Notes: a model not told the origin generated them from the letters alone. A stretch of DNA of 64,000 bases from Lentinus brumalis (GCA_001792895.1 MARA01000002.1:248001-312000), one strand, 5' to 3'. Shown: positions 32,657-47,485, counted from the first letter of the stretch. Made by a program: numbers and translations.

Positions 32657-35020
32657 ATGATTGCTGAGGTGCTGCTCGTTCTCGCTGGCCACAAGTCGTC
32701 CCTCTTCCCAACCGACCACACCGTCCATCCCGCCTTCGCGCCGCTCCTCCATCCAGGTGAAGAACAGTGCCTTGAATCCCTCGGCCACATTGCACTGCGT
32801 TACCGCAAGATCAAGCACGCTTGCGAGACTCTCGCACGAACGTCTTCGCGCTATGTCTCTGCCCTGTGCGCGACTCTCAACCAAATTCTGAAGGACGAGT
32901 ACGAAGTGCTGGTGGTGGAGACGGAGGCCAAGGTGCTCCAGAGGGACAGCAGTCTTGTCGCGAGTGGATCGTTCGTACCTCTATCCTCCCTCCGAGCCAT
33001 CTTCGCAGAGTGGGACGCGCCACTTGCGTCTCTCGAAACGCTGGTCGATGAATTACAAGCCCAGGAGCATTGGAAACCGGGGCCACTCATCGATCTCCTC
33101 CTGACACGCTCTCAGACAGGAATACACCGTGTTTCCGCCATATACGCCAAATTGTCAGAAGCCGTACAGCATGTCTGGATTGCACAATTGCAGGCCCTCC
33201 TAATTTACGGTACGCTGTCGGCCCACGATCCCCTCGCGGACAAGAGATACGTCCTAGTCGAAGGGGCAGTTCCGTCATGCGTCTCTGTCCAGTCTCGCGA
33301 GTCGATAACTTATGTCGGGCGAGCCATTGGTACTGTGAAGGCTGCCAAATGGGAGAAGCAGTTCCCCCAAGACCTGGCGAGGGAGCACATTAAGCTTCTC
33401 AACGCAGTCCTGCCGGAGGACCAGTACGCGTTCGACCGTGTCATCGCAGATATCAGGACCGCCGTGAGCGAGTGGTTATGGCTGAACGTGCTCACACACA
33501 AGGACGTCGATGAAGCAGTAGAGTCATTGTATGTACCTGCACTTAGCCTGAGATGGAGCTGACTTTGTTTCAGAGCAAACTACTTCCTCCTGCGTAACGG
33601 AGAGTTCGCGCTGTCCCTCATTCGCGAAATCGAGAGGTTGAAACTATCGCGACTCACCGGGAAGTCAGTTCCAAGCACCATGATTCGGGAACAGGACCTG
33701 CACCTCGCCCTTCTACGTGCATCTTTGGGCACGACCGCACAGCAGGATCCGTCGCTGGCGCACCTTCACTTCCATCTCCCCGCAGGACCACTCCGGCCGC
33801 TCCTTCCCTCTCTGGCAGGTGCCCCTGCCAAAGACCTGTCATCCTCCCTCTCCAGCCCCGCCGAACCCACGACCTTCGATGATCTGCTCCTCGGCACTCC
33901 GTTGGTCCTGACATACAGCGTGACATGGCCGTTGGATCTCTTCCTCCACGCCTCGGACCTACAGATATATGCTGCTCTGTTCTCTTACCTTTCGGCACTC
34001 CGCAAGACCCACACACGCATACACACGTGCTGGACTGCTCTGTCGAACGCACAGCGCGCGCGCAGGCGGTGGACCGGACTAGGAGAGGGTGGTACCGCGG
34101 AAGACCTCGAGGTGCGGAAGCAGTTGCTGAGGTGCGGCTGGGGCGTCGTAAGGGAGATGGACTGGTTTCTTGACACTCTGCTAGGCTATGTCATGACGGA
34201 CGTTGTGGACGTAGAGTTCCGGAGGTTGAAGGGACTGCTGTCTGGGCGCCCGGCCGGCGGCATTGGTCGGCAGATGACTGGGTCGGGCTCAGCGGCGGGG
34301 ATTGGTGCGGGCTCAGGAGCGGATGGTGGGCCTTCCGTGCCATTAGGTGCATCGAAGTCCTCGCCGTTCTACCCATCGCATAGCACGGCGTCGAATCTCT
34401 CGTCGGGCGCCCCGCCACTGGACTTCACGACACTCCGGGGCATGCACACGACGTATCTGGAGCGACTGGTGACTGGGAGCTTGCTCTCCAATCCTGCGCT
34501 GACGAACATCATCCGGATGATTCTGGAGGTGTGCGAGCGGTTTGCTGCCCAAGTTGAGCGGTGGGGCGGTGACGTCCTTCCTGCCCTTCTGTTCGAGGGG
34601 AGCATTGCCGCTCGCGAGAACAAGGTCGGAGACATGGTCGCGGAGCGGTACGGCATCGTCGGCGAGATAGATGAGACTCTACATGTGCTTTTCGATGCTT
34701 TCTACGAGCAGCTCTCGCTCTCTACAACGCTCCAGCCGTTCTCGGCCACCGCGGACGCCACCAAGTCTGCGCTGTACAACGCGAGCGCCACCGGAATGCT
34801 CGGCAACACGACTGGCCTGGGGTTCGGATTCAACACGTTTGTGAGGACGCGTCGCGGGAAGCGTCTTGAAGGGCACGAGGAGGTCCGCAGACACGTCGAA
34901 CGGCTCCTCCTGCGCTTAGACTTCAACGGACAGTTCTCGAATCCAAAGGCTAGGAGGCGTTCGAACGAGAACGCGCAAGCCGGGGAGGAGAATATCCTCA
35001 AGCAGGGCGGGCTGGCATAG
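32657..35020 (+). CDS. Gamma-tubulin complex component 4 (Spc97/Spc98 family)
   Basis: Two exons: 32657-33528 and 33574-35020; 772 residues. GCP4 is part of the gamma-tubulin ring complex at the spindle pole body and microtubule nucleation sites. The N-terminal half (GRIP1) includes LFPTDHTVHPAFAPLLHPGE, YRKIKHACETL and HRVSAIYAKLSEAVQHVW. The GRIP2 half includes YFLLRNGEFALSLIREIE, LTYSVTWPLDLFLHASDLQ and YSYLSALR-like FSYLSALRKTH. A Gly/Ser-rich insert lies at about residues 535-590. The C-terminal LLLRLDFNGQFSNP is typical of GCP4. Size is within the usual GCP4 range. No frame break. Confidence 0.9.
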
Positions 35021-35690
35021 GAGGGGTCGACTGTGATATGATATGGGCTACAGTCAGGTATCACGCGATGCCACAGAAAGGTGGGCATCATGCATGTGCA
35101 TATGTACAGAACACTCGGCTGACCATTGCAATACAGCATAAGCGATATTCAGTGCGGCAATGGTGTCTGTGATGTGGGAGATGCAGACGCCATTGTGTAA
35201 TGTGTTGTCAGTATTGTGTTGCCTGGCCGGCGCACGGTGGCATGGCATCCAAGTATCGCTTTCCACGCATTCACTCGTATTCGTCAGTCGGTCAAAAGCT
35301 GCTTTGCTTCAGCCCGGCTACTGGCAGCGCGGAATCTCTGTTTTACACGAACCTAATGCTGTGACCCAACTCGTCAACACACTTCGCTTGAGCATTGTGG
35401 TCAGGACATCTATATACCTCCCTCCTGCAAACCGTCCCCTGCTCCGCTCCTCTACTTCCTTCACCCACAGTAACTCTTGACCCCGCATCCAAGGCAAGTG
35501 TATCATTACTCGTTGTTATTTGGAGCCCACGCTGATGAAACAGACTGCAGTCGCTCCGATCGTCAATACCCGATCCCATCGAGGAATCATCTATTGAAGC
35601 CGTCTTTGCTGACGAGGTTCCCGAGTAGCTCGACGAAGTCAAGCCCTCTGTCGAACACCTCTCCATCAGGATTTGCGCCTCCCTGCCACG
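35021..35690. other. Intergenic gap
   Basis: About 670 bp, no recognisable gene. It holds the GCP4 3' region. Confidence 0.4.
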
Positions 35691-36813
35691 ACCAGCTCCA
35701 CAATTGTCCCCTATACGACCTCACTTCGAGCGATATCCCTAAGCTCGGGAGTTTGGCCGTTGATGGGTTCTTCCTGCCAGGCCTGAGCGTCGGGTTCGAC
35801 CGTCTGCAGCGGCTCGAGCTACGCGCCAGTCCCCTGTAGTTTCATGCGACAATGCCAACCTACATGTTCTTCTGACGGCGACGGGTACTTGGAGCTCTCT
35901 CACAGAGCTCTCACTTCACCGCTTTGTGGGTGTCTTCACCGCCGAACCCCTTCCCCGCGATTTCTCCTTTTCGGTCACTCTTCCGCCTAGGCTGAAGAGG
36001 CTTGTGGTCGAGGACGCGCCTGGTGCGGTCTGCTGCCTCCTTTTATACTTCATCCTACCGCCCGGTGTGCGAATGCACCTCATTGCATTCCGCCCCCCAT
36101 TCCCCGCCGACGTCGGTCCGCTGTTCCAGATGCTCACCCCGTCGCCCTCCCTCGAATTCTCCGCTGCACCGTAGTGGAGTACCCATCCTTGGACAAGTAT
36201 CACACGCAATCGTCGACTTTACCCGATAACCTGAAAATCACTGGCGTGGCGAACCAGCGGGACACCATCATCCTCGAAATCCGCGCGCCCCTCCTCCCGG
36301 TCCTGGTGGCATGATCAGCCGACCCGCCCTCTTAGACGCGGCCATCCGGCGGCTTCCTGTTTAGAAACGGGCTCGGGCCTGACCAGCAGGCGGTCAGGAA
36401 GCTTACCATCAACGCGGATGTTTCGCATGTGCCCAAGGAGGACTGGCTTCCCCTGCTGGGAGCTCTGTGTCATCGACCGAGCAATGGGCAGCTCCCGCCC
36501 CGTTCTTGAGGCGCTGTCCAAGCGCGGAGAGTTCGACCTCGTGTGTCCCCACCTGTGCACCCTCGAGCTGGCAGGCTTCTGGCATGGGGATGAGGATGAC
36601 TGCAGTGCGCTTCTACGCACCCTGGAGACGAGGCGTGAGGATCAGTGCGATCTTGCGATCTTGACTCTACGCTATCTCTGCAGTCCGCTAGCCACCGAGG
36701 AGTCGCTGGCGATCAGTAACATCGAGGGCCACGCGAAGTCGAAAACGCCCAATACGCTCGTGCATTTTGAAATATCGCAGGAATGTCTGAGGGATCGCAG
36801 GAATGTCTGAGGG
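35691..36813 (+). pseudogene. Broken F-box/leucine-rich protein gene
   Basis: Pieces in several frames together resemble the large F-box family of polypores. They are SDIPKLGSLAVDGFFLPG with FDRLQRLELRAS (about 35730-35838), TWSSLTELSLHRFVGVF to PPRLKRLVVEDAPGAV to LPPGVRMHLI (35880-36172), a fragment with VEYPSLDKYHTQ (36178-36315), DVSHVPKEDWLPLLGAL (36415-36465), and CPHLCTLELAGFWHGDEDDC with LETRREDQCDLAILTLRY (36545-36680). Stops and frame changes separate them and no set of introns joins them. Because other genes here carry one-base losses, part of the damage could be artefactual, but more than one break is needed. No F-box domain itself is seen. Confidence 0.5.
36774..36813. repeat. 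20-bp perfect tandem duplication
   Basis: The unit atcgcaggaatgtctgaggg is present at 36774-36793 and again at 36794-36813, at the end of the broken F-box gene. Confidence 0.9.
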
Positions 36814-37602
36814 GATGTAGCGGAGGATACTGGTGATCCAATTGTATCGGGTCGTCTCCTCTTTTGTAGCCTTACGGGTACGAATGTTGCCACGTGTATT
36901 ATGTTACAAGATGCCGGTGTGCATTTGGGTGTTATCCGCATTGTACTCTGTACGTGAGGCAGCCGGAAGAGTCTGGGATGACTGAGCTCGGGTGACAGTA
37001 CTTGTGTAAAAGCCGCGTGGTTAAAGTGCCTCGGCATGGGGCTATAGTTCGGCGAACTCCGACACATAGACGCCTCAAGTCATCTCCGTCCCTTCGCGTC
37101 AGCATGGTTTGCCATCTGTCTCACCTGTAGGAAGACGGCCGCGGCCTCAAGACAACGTACAAGTATCAATGACACGCTGAAGTTGGCTGAGAACCTCTTA
37201 TTACCATATGACCTCCAGCTTCGACATGCCGGCATTCCGGCACCGTCTTCTAGTGGACTGTTCGTGCCTCGTGGATACTGCGCTCATCTAGGCTCAGCTC
37301 TTTTGCCTCGGCGCACTTCGACCCATCGACAGAGCGGAAATAGGTGAATTGGCTAACATTCGGCTTCCAATTCCCACCGTCCCAGTGTCCGTGCCGGCAA
37401 TCCTCCCGTTTCGTGACTTCTACAATGCCGAAATGACGCACGGCTGACTCCTTTTCCCCACAATCGCCTTTCACAACCACCGTTCATAATCCGGATCCCG
37501 AAGATCTGGTCATCTATATATACTGCCGACTCGGCTTGACCGAACCACATCGCGACCGAGCCCATCCCTGCCATCCTCCAGTTGACTTGATAGCCACATA
37601 TC
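36814..37602. promoter_or_regulatory. Intergenic region with TATA box of the monooxygenase
   Basis: About 790 bp. TATATATA at 37516-37523 lies 80-87 bp before the start codon at 37603. Nothing else recognised. Confidence 0.5.
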
Positions 37603-39358
37603 ATGGTGCACCCGTCCCCAAAGAAGGAATTTCAGGTCGCTGTGGTCGGCGGAGGCGTCTGCGGATTAGCCTGCGCCATTGCGCTGCATCGTGCTGGAGT
37701 ACCAGTGCGACTCTTCGAGGCGGCGGTATGTCGACATTACCTGACGTGCTAATCATCTTTCATGCAATGCCTTTGCAGGCGAAGTTCGGAGAAATTGGCG
37801 CAGGCCTCGGCGTGGGTATGTGATGACTTCAACAGCTAATATCACTGTGCTCCCTTGACGACCGCTTGCAGGACCTAATGCGGTGCGCGCCCTGGACAAG
37901 ATGGGTTTACTGGACGCCATTCTCAAGAAAGTCAATCCTGCGGAGCTCAAGGCCAGAAGTTTCTCCTTTTACGAGGGCTTATCGGACAACCATGAGGCCT
38001 TCTTTACAGTGAGATATGATACTTTTCGCAATGGTTACTGCTGACTGACATCGCTCTTACTTGGCAGTATCCAACCCTTCCGGAGGATAAGGCCATCGGC
38101 ATACATCGGTACATGCATAACTACTCGATGAGATGATGTCCCTCGTTCATTAACTTGATTTCGGCAGGGCTGTCTTCCTGGATGCGCTCGTTGATGTCCT
38201 CGACTCCAGCATTGCGTACTTCAATAAACGGTGCACGTCCATCACAGAGTCGCCGACCAAACCGCAACGGCTTGTCATACACTTTCAGGACGGCACTACG
38301 CATGAAGCGGACGTTGTCCTCGGTGCAGACGGTGTGAAGAGCTCGGTCCGCAACTTCATCCTAGACGGCCCGGATAGGCGCCTCGCATTTAGCCACACTG
38401 TCGCGTATCGCGGCCTGATTCCCTGGACTCAGCTCGAGGCTGCGGGCTTCAAGATAGACGTGTCAGATCACCCTGTGTGCATCACTGGTCCCAGCAAAGT
38501 ATGTGCGAACCAATGGCTCGTTACGCCTGCAAGCTAACGCTGGGTCTGCAGCACTTCATCTTATTCCCTATCAAGGACGGCGCGGTCGTGAGTACCAAAG
38601 GAAGTTGACTAGGTGTGGCAGATGATCAACTTTTCATAGATCAATGTGGTCGCCTTTTCTGCTCGCTATGACATTCCCATAGGCGTCGGAGAGGTCAACG
38701 AGAAGGCGCAGTGGGTGGAAGCTGTTTCGAAGAATGTCTTATTCAAGGAATACGAAGGCTGGGGCCCCGACGTTGAGGCCCTGCTGAAGTGTATGCCCGA
38801 CAAACCTGGCAAGTGGTCCATCCACGTTGTACACCCGCCGCTGGAGTCCTACGCCAAGGGTCGCATCGCGCTTCTTGGGGATGCCGTGGGTCCTCTGCAG
38901 CCCCGATCTCACCGGGCATCGTTCTAATGACAAAATTTCATGCCACAGGCGCATGCCATGCTACCGCACATGGGTGCGGGTGCCGGACAAGGCATAGAAG
39001 ACGCTTACTTCCTCTCTCGTCTCCTCGGCCATCCCGAGACAAACACGGACAACATCGAGGTGCGACACGACTCAGCTCGTAGAATTCTATCACCATCTCA
39101 CTGCCTTTTCTTGAGCAGGTAGTTTTGCAGGTCTATTCGCGTATCCGTCAGCCCCGTGCGCAGATGGTATGGGAAGGCAGCCGTTACGCCGGTCGGGTGT
39201 ACGACATGCACGGCCCCAGCGAACCCACCGCAGAGGGCATTCGGAAGGACCTGACCGACATGTACCACGCGGTCTGGCACCACGACATGGAAGCAGATGT
39301 TGAACGTGCCGTCGCTTCACTCCGCGACAGCGGGGCGTTCACTGGCTCTTCTCAATGA
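37603..39358 (+). CDS. FAD-dependent monooxygenase, salicylate-hydroxylase-like (copy A)
   Basis: Nine exons: 37603-37725, 37779-37815, 37872-38008, 38068-38108, 38168-38498, 38552-38587, 38640-38885, 38949-39059, 39119-39358; 433 residues. Group A flavin monooxygenases hydroxylate aromatic substrates with NAD(P)H. The FAD dinucleotide motif VAVVGGGVCGLACAIALHRA is near residues 11-30, the DG motif is DVVLGADGVKSSVR, and the second FAD site is IALLGDAAHAMLPHMGAGAG with GIEDA. LINVVAF-type and SVHVVHPPLESYAKG segments match copy B. Exons of 37, 41, 36, 246 and 111 nt are the same length in copy B (61327-63156). Substrate cannot be told from sequence. TATA box 80 bp upstream. Confidence 0.92.
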
Positions 39359-39642
39359 GTGTACATCGGGGCAACCAATAGAGGGGTAGTAGTGGGCAAT
39401 AGCATGCAATAAGTAGTTCCCTGTGAAGGCCACCACAAACAAGCATCAGTACAAGTCGACAGAATGTAGCTAGTGAGACACGTAGATAGACATTCCAAAG
39501 GGTATGTACTATGAATAAGCCGGATATCCAAGACAAGTCAAATATTGACGAACGCAGGTGAACGCAATAGTCAGATATAATAAGGATACATGATCGTCGT
39601 CACATCGCGCGCAGTGGATGATAGCACGGTCCGCGGTACAAG

Positions 39643-42159
39643 TCAAGCCTCGGGCTTTTCACCCAAGATCTCCTCTGCACGCAGTCGCTCAGCCGCGGTG
39701 AACCCGGACGGCATCGTCCGCGAGCGCGCTGCAGCTGCGTCTTCTCCCTCCACCGATAGACTTGGGCGTGTGGGCGACGCCGCCGCTTGCGGCACGTTCG
39801 GGGTAGATGCAGCAGCTCGTGCGTCAGGCTGGAAACGCACGCTGGGGCGGTGCAGAATCTCATCCGAAGATGGGTTCAGGGGAGGAGACGCTACGAGCTC
39901 GCCGCTGCTCAGGAACCGCGCGGAATTCGAGGTGTCCCCGCTCGGTGCGGTGCGAATTTCCCCACCGAAGCCGTGCATGGATGCGGAGATCGGGCTCTCC
40001 ACTATAGTCGAGGGAAGCCCAGAAATCTCTTCCGTAGACACTGAAATCTGGGGCTTCTCCGACACATCGGGAAGCTGGGAGGCCGTGCGGGCTGGCGAGC
40101 GGGACTGTTCTGCCCTGCGGCCCCCGGTGAGAGCCTTCAACCAGCTTGGACGAGGGTTGGGCGAGAGAGAGCTTCGGCGTGTCGCGCTCCGGACCATGTC
40201 GTGGCTGTGTATGCTCCCGTTCGCGCCAGTAGAAGAGAGGCGGCTGCGCGTCTCGCTGGCGGCAGAAAGGGCAGTTGCACGTCGACGCGCACGTATGATA
40301 GTGCCAATCGCCCCGCCCGTCATACGCAGCGAGTCGATTCCGGGTTCTTCTGTCTTCATTACGATAGCCCACTTTTCCTCGGCTAGGTCAACATACGAGT
40401 CCATGTCAGAGAGCGGGCCGGCCTCAAGGTCATCCGCTGAGCGCACCGCGGCAGTATCGAGTTCGGGGGTCGAGGTATGAGAGCGGATGTGGCGAGACTG
40501 AAGGGATGGACGCGACCGCCTCGTGCTCACGCGTGCGAGTTCGACCTCCCGCGTTGCCAGGGGGTCCACTTCTTGACGTGCCGCTTCGAGGAGTAGTGTA
40601 GTGTGCTTATCGACCTAAATTTGTCGTGTCAACCGGACTGCATGCTGGAGCAGCGATGTACGCACGTTCGTCAAGCTCCGGGGGTCCACCTTTGTCATCT
40701 GGAGGATGGTGATACCCGTGCAAATGACAGCGAACGCCAGTACGATGGTGATGATCTGGGATGCGCTGGCCTTGAGTCCTTGGTACAGAATCTGGGCTCG
40801 GCGGATCAGGCACTTGAACAATGTCAGGCTGGGAACTCAAGCGCACCACCGAGGTCACCAACGTGCAGAAGGTGACTATATGCGTGGTGAGTAACGTGCT
40901 GCTAGACACGAAGAGGCCCAACTCACAAGTCACATAGTAGGTAGGCGTGACTGATTCATTTGTCAGTCTGCAAAACACCAGTTGACGTTGACAGGCTCAC
41001 CCATCGCTAAGAACAATGACGAGGATCAGTGTCATCTGGCGGAGGGTGTCATGCGGATACCCACCTGTATTGAACATCGCCAAAGCTACGTTGAGGTAGT
41101 AAATCTCGGTCACTGTTGCGCGTGATGGTCAATACATAGAGGCGGATGCGATAACACTATGCGTGGTCACTGACAGAGTGTTACGACGACAAAAATCAGA
41201 AGAAAATAGATGAACCAATTGTGGAACTAGGGATCCGTTAGCACAGATCTTATTCGCGGGAAGGGTTTGCACGAACCTGGTTATCTCCTCGGATTGATGT
41301 GACAATGGACGCTCCAAGACCTTGCGTGCAGCTGACACTGAGCCCACCGATGAGGCTGCATACACCCTGTATGTAATTAGTGAATGGTACCGCGTTCACG
41401 TTATAGGAAAGCCACTCACTAAGTATGGCATCATAGACTTATGGCCCCACTTCGGCGCGGCCCACACCGCGAGGACCACGGCCGCCGCAATCACGACACC
41501 GCCGTACGCAAGGAACCATGGCGCGAGGAAGAGGTGCTTGAAGCTCTCGATTGTTGAGACGCTTTGCTCTTCCGGTCCGTTGAGTGCAAGTATAGAGGCT
41601 CCCAGTAGACATTGAACGGACGAAATCCAGCCAAAGAGGGAAAGCTTCTCCTTCAGCAAGAAGTGAGACAGAATGGAAGAGATGACCACAGAGAGCGCGC
41701 CCATGGGTGTCTGAAGAAGAAGTGCATATCGGCATTTGCGCACAATTGCAAAAATGGGGAAGCGGACACATACCACGATGATGGCCTCTACGAATGCATA
41801 CGCGCCGAAGTTGCACAGTTCGCCGAGGATCATGATGATCATCCCCGTCCACCACATAGGCTAAGTATGAGTTGTATAGCGCATGTGTGAGTGGGTAGAC
41901 TGTGCGAGAATAGCACTGCGCGCACGCACCGACTTGAGATAAGCTACACCCTCGCCCGCGACATGTCCCTTCTGCGAACTCAGCAACCCCTTCTTCTTGA
42001 AGACGAAAGAGGAGCCAATGAGGACCCCAGACCCAATTGCGAGGGTGACGCCGACTCTGGGCAAGGCAGAGAACTGTCAGAGCTTCCATGTGTCGGGCGG
42101 AAGAATGGACTGTGGACTTACGCGCGATACTGAGACGGCTGGCTATCCGACGACGACAT
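39643..42159 (-). CDS. Magnesium transporter, NIPA family
   Basis: Twelve exons: 42122-42159, 41930-42056, 41774-41860, 41420-41710, 41277-41366, 41175-41226, 41065-41112, 41001-41006, 40927-40950, 40847-40875, 40666-40791, 39643-40614; 629 residues. NIPA proteins are multi-pass membrane Mg carriers of the EamA-like superfamily. The membrane part begins GVTLAIGSGVLIGSSFVFKK, followed by MWWTGMIIMILGELCNFGAY, TPMGALSVVISSILSHFLL, WFLAYGGVVIAAAVVLAVW, VSCTQGLGASIVTSI, LTEIYYLNVALAMFNTAMV and IITIVLAFAVICTGITIL. The last 320 residues are a Ser/Arg-rich cytosolic tail, one long exon. Exon 8 is only 6 nt (CGATGG) and is required to give NTAMVTPTYYV. No frame break in the summed exons (1890 nt). 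Confidence 0.9.
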
Positions 42160-43400
42160 GGCCTGACCTGAGCGTCCTCGCGCGTCCTACGGCGAGGGTT
42201 TGAAGCCAGTGAAGGCACGGATCGTCGAGGGGGCACGCCGTGAGTGGGGAGGGGAAAGCGAAGGCAGGAACGTTCGTGTGAGTAGACGCGACAGTGTCAT
42301 ACACGCCTCTGTGGGGCGGGTCTACTTACAGGGCTCTACTGCAACCGGCTACCAAAAAGGCTCTGATGGGCACATGACCGGCTTCCCTTCAACTTCAACT
42401 TCAAGCTCAAGCCTGCTACCTCTACACGTCCTTCTATCTCGCCGCCGTTCGCACCTGCACGATGTAGGTCACTGTGTCCTCTACACGCGCAATTCATCTC
42501 TCGAGCATTCTTCGCAGAGCGCTCGGTATTCGCGGTCATGTGACGTTGTCCTGTCGCGTTGTTATTAGTGGTGTGCACATGGAGAATCATGGCGGACGCG
42601 ACTACGTCTACTCCGAGATGTACAAGATAGAGCTGCATCATCTTGGTGCCGAACCACCCAGGGATCCGAGGACCCATTGAACTTACATTGTTCTATCACT
42701 AGATTCACTACTCAGACTTGGGAACCTGGGATTGGACCCTAGCAGCCCCCATGTACAGCAATCTCCAAGCGTTCGTCGTGGAGGACATGCCATCCCATGT
42801 CCAATCCTTGTCAGGGTACGTCAGCATCCCGGCCCATATAGACATCCACTTTACGACAACGACCGTTACGAGATCTTTCGAAGCGGGATTGCCTCCCAAT
42901 TTGCCGACGTTGTGGCTCTTGCTCCCTGCAGATCCGAAGTAAACAGCAGCGCGGCCTTTGTGCTTTCTTCTTCGTAGAGAGAGGATTACCGGCAGTCCGG
43001 CACGTTTTCTTCAACTCTCTACAGTAGTTGACCAGCGCCTGCGTGTGTATCAGCCTCTGTGGATCAGCGTTGCGCGCCGTCTAGTTTGATCTCACCCACA
43101 ACCTTACTCCGTTGAAACTGTGACACATTGTTCATGTAGAATTGACCTGAACGGCCAGGCTTAGATTGTTCCTGCGGGCCCCGGGCGAACAGACGATTTG
43201 CCAGAATTAGCTGAGAGAGTAGGGAGGGATCACATGACTCGAGCTCCTATGACTCAAGTCAAGTTTTTGGACTTCTTGAAAAGCCGGACGTGCCGTTCTG
43301 TGTAGCACTAGCAACTTTTTCTCCCCTCCTCCTCAGCGTAGCCTCGTCCTCGCCGTCTCACCCACCCTCGTCGTCCCACCCTTCCCACAAAAGACACAAG
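42160..43400. other. Gap with a possible F-box relic
   Basis: About 1.2 kb. At 42718-42942 a single frame reads GTWDWTLAAPMYSNLQAF and then GYVSIPAHIDIHF, a pattern like the LRR part of polypore F-box proteins, without start or domain. Otherwise it holds the divergent upstream regions of NIPA and homocitrate synthase. Confidence in the relic is low. Confidence 0.25.
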
Positions 43401-45166
<1,766 letters not shown>

Positions 45167-45831
45167 GGGTACTTCGTCGTACCAGTGTGTAGGCCTTCTT
45201 GATGTTCACATCTACCAAAACGCCTGAGTAGCAGGCATGGATTTGTCGCGATCTACGTTGGATGCTCCAGTAATGCCCTCGTAACACTTTTCTTGTAATT
45301 TTGACTCTTCCCTTGGCATATTGTTCACATAGTCTACTATCATTTAGGACGCATGTACGAGTTGACGCAGTCAAAAGACGGGGCGTTGGCCACCGCAGAA
45401 TGAATTATCTTGTAGAATATATCCTCACTGTGTGAGTCCTGGTGACTTTTCGCTTGTGCTGGCACGGATACGTTGAAGTACAAGCATCATTTGTGCGTTC
45501 GCTGTAGAATCAGTCGACTGCGACTGGCCTGAGGACCATCACTTCCCATGGTTAATATGTCACACGTTTGTACTTGCTGTTCCTTCCATAGCGACAGCAC
45601 ACGCATGTTTGATGCAAGAGTTAGCAGTGGTCAGAGGGCGGACAGATGGTGAATGCGATGGATAGGATAGGATAATAAGTTGATCTAAGCGATAATCGCC
45701 GGATTGGGACGCGCCGAGAAGGAGCTCCGCAAGCGTCCGCAGAGCGTATATACGAATCGGCCAATCGTTTCTGGATGGGTGCCTTCGCCCTTCGCTCTCT
45801 CTCTCCCCACCTCCGTCGCTTCTCGTCCACC
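45167..45831. promoter_or_regulatory. Intergenic region with TATA element of pyrophosphatase
   Basis: About 665 bp. TATATA at 45747-45752 lies about 80 bp upstream of the pyrophosphatase start. Nothing else recognised. Confidence 0.45.
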
Positions 45832-47174
45832 ATGGCCCGTGAGTCCGCCTCGTCGCCGTCCTCGTCCTCCTCGTCCCGCTCACCCTCCGCGCAGAGTACA
45901 CTACCCGCCTCATCGGCGCACCCAACACGCTCGGTGAGCATTCTATCCAGCTCAGACCTTGCATCGACGCGTGCAGAGATGCACCCGATCCGCCGAGATC
46001 GCGCAGGCTACCCTGCGGCTCGATGTGGCCGTTGTTCGCGACGTTGTGCTGACCGCCTGCCCTCAGAGCACCGTGTGTACATCGAGCAGAACGGCAGCGT
46101 CGTCTCCCCCTTCCATGACATCCCCCTGTTCGCCGACCAGAACAACGGCATCCTCAACATGGTCGTCGAGGTCCCCCGCTGGACCAACGCGAAGATGGAG
46201 ATCTCCAAGGAGGAGCCCTTCAACCCCATCAAGCAGGACGTGAAGAAGGGACGTCTGCGCTACGTCCGCAACTGCTTCCCCCACCATGGTTACATCTGGA
46301 ACTACGGCGCGTTCCCTCAGGTGCGTCCATCTGTTTGCCCAGTTCCTTTCCAGCCGTGATCTGAATTGGTGTCTCTGTACAATTTTTGTCACGGTACGCG
46401 ATCGTCCCTACATTTTCCCGACGCGATCTACTGCCTCCGCTGCACTTCTGCGCGCCTCTATCGGGGACAGACCTGGGAGGACCCGCAGCAGACCCACCCG
46501 GAGACTAAGGCCAAGGGTGACAACGACCCGCTCGATGTCTGCGAAATCGGTGAACAGGTTGGCTACGTCGGCCAGGTTAAGCAGGTCAAGGTCCTCGGTA
46601 TCATGGCTCTTCTCGACGAGGGTGAGACCGACTGGAAGGTTATCGTCATTGACGTGCGCGATCCGCTCGCGAGCCGCATGAACGACATCGAGGACGTCGA
46701 GCGCCAGCTCCCCGGCCTCATCCGTGCGACGAACGAGTGGTTCCGCATCTACAAGATCCCCGACGGCAAGCCCGAGAACAACTTCGCGTTCTCCGGCGAG
46801 GCGAAGAACAAGAAGTACGCGACGGAGATCATCCACGAATGCCACGAGGCCTGGCGCCGCCTTATCTCGGGCGAGAGCCCCGCGAAGACGGCCTCGTACG
46901 ATCTCTCCATGTCCGTCATCCCCCCTGCAGATCATATGTTTTGGACATACGAGTTGACTGCTGCTATCTTTATGCAGTCGCAACGTCTCCATCCCCAACT
47001 CTCCTGGCTACACTCGCAAGGACGATCCCGTGTACCAGAACCTCCCTGCCGATTCCCGCAAGCCCCCCGCTCCTATCGACCCGTCCAGTGAGTTGTCACA
47101 CCTTTCTCCGCCCGCCGTTGGCTAATGATCCTTCAGTCTCCAAGTGGTTCTACATCGCATCCGCCCAGGTATAA
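45832..47174 (+). CDS. ipp1: Soluble inorganic pyrophosphatase
   Basis: Six exons: 45832-45838 (7 nt), 45895-45933, 46067-46320, 46471-46910, 46978-47087, 47137-47174; 295 residues. Hydrolyses pyrophosphate to phosphate in the cytosol. The first exon codes only ATG GCC C; splicing gives [20 protein letters not shown]. Later motifs are [45 protein letters not shown] and the metal-binding signature [12 protein letters not shown], then DWKVIVID. The C-terminus is [11 protein letters not shown], close to yeast Ipp1 (287 residues). Intron 3 (46321-46470) is unusually long for this window at 150 nt. Essential in yeast. Confidence 0.95.
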
Positions 47175-47485
47175 ATCGTAGTCGGCAGAATTGTATAGCT
47201 AGCAGATTAGTGACAAAATCAATCTCGCACTCAGCCCGACGACTCCATACGGCTCGCACGCAGTCGTATATGACTCGCGATAGACTGAAATTCAAAGCTG
47301 AGAAGTGGACATATGTGCAAGTATTTCTCTGCACGAATCGAAAGTTGAACGCAGAGCTTAATGAATATTGCGAGGATAGTGTACATGCTGCAAATCTAGG
47401 AAGCATCAAGGACCAGGAGAGAGCGTCACAATATTTTTGTCGGGTCAAGCCGGGCCCTTTCTGAGGCAATTCGTGAGTACATCGA
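47175..47485. other. Convergent 3' gap
   Basis: About 310 bp between pyrophosphatase and POM152; no gene recognised. Confidence 0.4.
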
